This document shows, piece by piece, positions 62,201-64,000 of a stretch of DNA of 64,000 bases. The translations under genes and the position numbers were made by a program. The number at the start of each line of letters is the position of its first letter. Position 1 is the first letter of the stretch. The notes beneath the pieces were generated by a model, which had not been told where the DNA came from, made no database searches, and saw nothing but the letters and a program-made list of their open reading frames with translations. This stretch comes from Siderastrea siderea (lineage: Eukaryota; Cnidaria; Anthozoa; Scleractinia; Rhizangiidae): NCBI GenBank assembly GCA_964030785.1, contig OZ034968.1:34261686-34325685 (forward strand). The letters run 5' to 3'.

Positions 62201-63101
62201 TGAACAAACATTTTATTACAGGACCATAACTGTATTTTTTCTTTTTTACATTTAGAATCTCCTTGTCAACTTAGCTTAAAGGATCTAAGTGAACAAGCCG
62301 TCGCGGAACTAACAATCAGACTTCAAAGTGACCCAGTTGCCAAGGAACAGTTTTGTCATTCATTTGGACTTGATCCTAACAAAATGCACAATGCTGGAGT
62401 ACTTAAGGATATCAGTGAATTATTCCCCGACACTCCAGTCAGGCTGTTAAAAGATATTTCCGAGGCCTTGCAGTTATATGACCTCGCAGAATTATTAGAC
62501 AAAGCGAAACCACGTACACTTCGGCCTGCTCTTCCCCTAGAAGAAATCGGAAACTTATCGAATGCCAGTAATCGACCTACAACGTTCTATAGTAAGGCGG
62601 CAGTTCTGATTATTGATCCAACGAGATCTGCAAACGATACAGCTGAACGAATAACATCATTTTTCAAAGATCTCAATTCGGAGAGCGAGGTCAATGTAAT
62701 ATCAGTGCAGCAAAAACTTGAAGTTTTGAGACAAATGAAGATGCTACAAAAGAAAAGTGAACATAAAAATAATGCGATTTACAAATATCGTGAAGAGTGG
62801 TTCAAAGATCAGCTTAAAGATGTCATGGAAGAAAGGGATCTTCTCGCGAAAGAGCTAGAAAATTCACTGGGTGTAATAAGACGCTATAAATATCTTGAAT
62901 CTGAGCTGGAAGGTCTCACTGAAAGAGAGTCTTATATAAAAAAGGAATTAGAAATGGCTACAAAAAGGAGAAAACAGTTCACTGAAAATGAAAAACAGCT
63001 TATCGAGGAGATAAAACAGAAGGAGCAAAAACTGCAACAGGAGAAGGACAAATTAAAGATGGCTGTTGCGACTGTTGTGGACAAATGGACCCACATAGAA
63101 G
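50385..63101 (+). CDS. Putative death-domain adaptor: DED-DED, TRADD-N-like, unknown domain, coiled coil; 3' end outside window
   Basis: Four exons (50385-50946, 52186-52563, 53276-53551, 62256-63101) give about 687 residues in one open frame; every intron is phase 1. Residues about 5-88 and 94-176 resemble the tandem death effector domains of caspase-8 and FLIP. Residues about 240-308 resemble the TRADD N-terminal domain (SVCFTVQAEKRSALEVLWQR, YRDGTLQRDLQ, VSVYIDEQEF). Residues 314-405 are a polar linker. Residues about 410-505 form an unrecognised helical domain, then a short alpha/beta-like segment (AAVLIID) and a coiled coil from about 558 on. No caspase, kinase or NACHT motif is visible. 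A cytoplasmic adaptor in apoptosis or innate immunity is inferred from domain content only. The last exon ends GAAG|GTTAGT, so more exons follow. Confidence 0.75.
50947..52185 (+). other. DED gene intron 1
   Basis: 1.2 kb. It contains an open stretch at about 51253-51612 preceded by TCAATAG, but that frame does not fit the phase of the flanking exons. Confidence 0.6.
52186..52563 (+). CDS. DED gene exon 2: TRADD N-terminal-like domain
   Basis: Acceptor TAATAACAG, donor CAGG|GTAATT, phase 1 both ends, open throughout. It begins with a hydrophobic stretch (IGGALLVVGTGLILRK) and then the TRADD-N-like fold. The link to exon 1 rests on matching phase and absence of a better intervening exon; a transcript is needed to confirm it. 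Confidence 0.72.
52564..53275 (+). other. DED gene intron 2
   Basis: 0.7 kb, AT-rich, with poly-T and poly-A runs near 52837 and 52900. Its T-rich end makes a false hydrophobic leader in frame with exon 3. Confidence 0.7.
53276..53551 (+). CDS. DED gene exon 3: polar linker
   Basis: Acceptor CTTTTCTATTTAG after a long pyrimidine tract, donor ACAG|GTACAA, phase 1 both ends. It encodes VFVSPEEKTVKMHRRNSDSS and a Ser/Thr/Gly-rich tail; no domain recognised. The frame also continues through the donor into a hydrophobic stretch with a stop at 53659-53661. Confidence 0.65.
56191..56276. repeat. (ATT)n microsatellite
   Basis: About 28 ATT units. The LINE fragment begins directly after it. Confidence 0.97.
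56278..57502 (+). mobile_element. LINE reverse transcriptase fragment, 5' part, decayed
   Basis: Blocks of a non-LTR reverse transcriptase of the Jockey/CR1/L2 type appear in order: EKEVEIEISLLNGNKASGQD (about 56310), VIPEKLQIALVIPVF and YYRPISRIPCFSKMLEKIMY (56460-56600), SLDLAEAFD..NHDLL (about 56720), GVPQGSVLWPLLFLIYI (about 56895), FADNTNLF (about 56985). The catalytic FADD-type motif has Asn for the second Asp, and several stops and frameshifts occur. The frame is cut at 57502 by the insertion described next. Confidence 0.88.
57499..57502. repeat. TTAA target duplication, left
   Basis: TTAA directly outside GAGCTCCTG; its partner is at 61841-61844. A single TTAA remains if the element is removed, and the LINE frame then reads through (YEL|NTYF). 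Confidence 0.85.
57503..59185 (+). repeat. Left arm of the long inverted repeat
   Basis: Pairs with 60390-61840. Reading frames 57919-58116 (minus) here and 61226-61423 (plus) in the other arm give the same 65-residue string except one residue, which shows how close the arms remain locally. A segment of about 220 bp at 58380-58602 has no counterpart in the right arm. Confidence 0.9.
59450..60103. mobile_element. MITE nested in the spacer of the long inverted-repeat element
   Basis: 654 bp. The left end starts AGGCTACGTTCACACAGAAC and the right end finishes GATCCGTGTGAACAAAGCCT, imperfect inverted repeats of about 36 bp that continue through TTTCCAAA.GGTTC. Internal GGTCC/GGACC words are mirrored too. 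No clear target duplication. Confidence 0.78.
60390..61840 (-). repeat. Right arm of the long inverted repeat
   Basis: Reverse complement of the left arm. It also has a partial direct duplication just inside it: 60240-60380 resembles 60775-60925 (CTTCTACAAAAGCT...TTTTTCCAACCACC...CCCTAAAATAT). Confidence 0.9.
61841..62160 (+). mobile_element. LINE reverse transcriptase fragment, 3' part
   Basis: Starts with the second TTAA and continues the frame of the 56278-57502 fragment: FMFSYFQRNLPNYFNNYF and LNETIHSHNTRS match the region near the 3' end of CR1/L2-type reverse transcriptase proteins. The end is placed only roughly. Confidence 0.8.
62256..63101 (+). CDS. DED gene exon 4: unknown helical domain plus coiled coil
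   Basis: Acceptor CTTTTTTACATTTAG, donor GAAG|GTTAGT, phase 1 both ends, 282 codons without a stop. It encodes LSEQAVAELTIRLQSDPVAK, LFPDTPVRLLKDISEALQLY, then KAAVLIID followed by a helix and EVNVISV, then a Glu/Lys/Leu-rich heptad-like coiled coil to the donor. It is clearly coding; assignment to this gene rests on phase and orientation. Confidence 0.72.
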
Positions 63102-63165
63102 GTTAGTCGAATTACAAAATTGTTCCTCACAGCACTGTATCTACCTCTAGATAATGCAGAGCTGT

Positions 63166-63187
63166 GATATATATATATATATATATA
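63166..63187. repeat. (TA)n microsatellite
   Basis: Eleven TA units. Confidence 0.95.
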
Positions 63188-63300
63188 CACCCGTTTTCAA
63201 AAACATTGCAACTTGAAAAATATATATACATACATATATACCTTTTGTTTTCATATTTATTCTTTTGTTTTCGCGTTGTGAAGACAAAAGATGTATATTT

Positions 63301-63412
63301 AACAATTATCCTGCGAAATCGCGCGGAATATCACCTGATACTTAGCCGACGAGGCCGTAGGCCGAGTTGGCTAAATCAGGGGATATTCCGCAAGATTGAG
63401 CAGGATAATTGT
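63301..63412. mobile_element. Hairpin MITE, AACAATTAT family, copy 2
   Basis: 112 bp. Outer arms AACAATTATCCTGC / GCAGGATAATTGTT, inner GCGGAATATC / GATATTCCGC, centre AGCCGACGAGGCCGTAGGCC then GAGTTGGCT. Same layout as 45217-45332 with different but compensated arm sequence. Confidence 0.85.
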
Positions 63413-64000
63413 TTTATTATTCAACAAATTCCCATCGACTACAATTTTCAGAACGACAAAAACTACGGCTCTATGACGAAAACGCTAAACTGAAAGCTAG
63501 CAACACAAAGCTTAATAAAAATCAAAACAGAACTTCAAGAAATCGAAGTTTACTACCGTTCACTTAAAAAGACTTATTTACAAACTCATGTTTGGAAATG
63601 ACAAGACAAAGTAAAAAAAATATTGCTACCTTACCGAGAATAAGTCCTCTTTCTGTGAATTAAAATCTTTTCAACTTTAGTCTTTACAACTTTCCGTGAG
63701 CAAGTGTGCTGGTTCGTTCGCAATAGCATTTTCTTGGTTGAGTTCTCACTATGAAAATTCCAAGTCAACCTCTGGATATCTTTGTGAGCTGAAGGAAATA
63801 CTTGTTGTCTTTTTGAGAGCATTTAATCGTGGAAAGTTTCTTCCAGGGAGTTAAAATTTCCGGAGAACACTGCTAAAACTGCCTCGCTTTTCAAAATGGC
63901 CGCCAAACAAGCAATGGAAGAAAATCTGCAGTGCACTTCCAAATATGGTCATTTACGTATATCGCAGGATATCTGTCATGTACGGATGACAGATATTGAG

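Larger units (their letters stand above)
53552..62255 (+). other. DED gene intron 3 with nested transposons
   Basis: 8.7 kb. The segment 53.7-56.2 kb has no recognised element apart from a diverged direct repeat near 55340-55430 and 55745-55860. From 56.19 kb the intron is a microsatellite, a truncated LINE and the large inverted-repeat element. Confidence 0.65.
63102..64000 (+). other. DED gene intron 4 (start) to window end
   Basis: Contains a TA repeat at 63166-63187, a hairpin MITE at 63301-63412 and, from 63896, an open frame to the edge. No downstream exon can be identified with confidence. Confidence 0.5.

Overview
The window looks like animal nuclear DNA, most likely from a cnidarian and probably a stony coral. 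It is AT-rich, the genes are split by many introns with GT-AG borders, and two coding loci are visible. One is a vertebrate-like ZMIZ1 gene. The other carries tandem death effector domains next to a TRADD-N-like module of a kind I recall from coral proteins. The taxon call is inference; no rRNA or mitochondrial marker is present.

Left part (1-13,419, minus strand): eleven coding exons of a ZMIZ1/ZMIZ2 orthologue. It has the N-terminal TPR-like region, the conserved alanine/(TA)n tract, a long Gln/Met/Pro-rich region with a basic patch, and the start of the conserved block that precedes the SP-RING (MIZ) zinc finger. Splice phases agree at every junction. The SP-RING itself lies beyond the left edge. 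The introns hold small transposon relics (two copies of one MITE, one TA-flanked MITE) and a minisatellite of about 100 bp.

Middle part (13,420-50,300): no convincing protein-coding gene. It contains MITEs, microsatellites, a degenerate tandem array of roughly 90-bp units at 32.8-34.15 kb, and a decayed Penelope-like reverse transcriptase at 41-42 kb. The Penelope relic is flanked by oppositely oriented arrays of a 15-bp unit. There are also several hairpins and G-rich repeats. The 5' non-coding exons and promoter of the ZMIZ1 gene may lie here but cannot be fixed from sequence alone.

Right part (50,385-63,101, plus strand, continuing past the right edge): four exons encode a putative death-domain adaptor. 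It has two death effector domains, then a TRADD N-terminal-like domain, a linker, an unrecognised helical domain plus short alpha/beta segment, and a long coiled coil. Every visible intron is phase 1, so the domain exons are symmetric modules. The 8.7-kb third intron holds a nest of transposons: a 5'-truncated LINE is interrupted at a TTAA site by a 4.3-kb element with very long inverted repeats (about 1.45-1.7 kb per arm), which itself encloses a 0.65-kb MITE. Taking away the 4.3-kb element and one TTAA restores the LINE reading frame exactly.

The two genes have no evident functional link: one is a nuclear transcription/SUMO-pathway co-regulator, the other a probable cytoplasmic apoptosis or innate-immunity adaptor.
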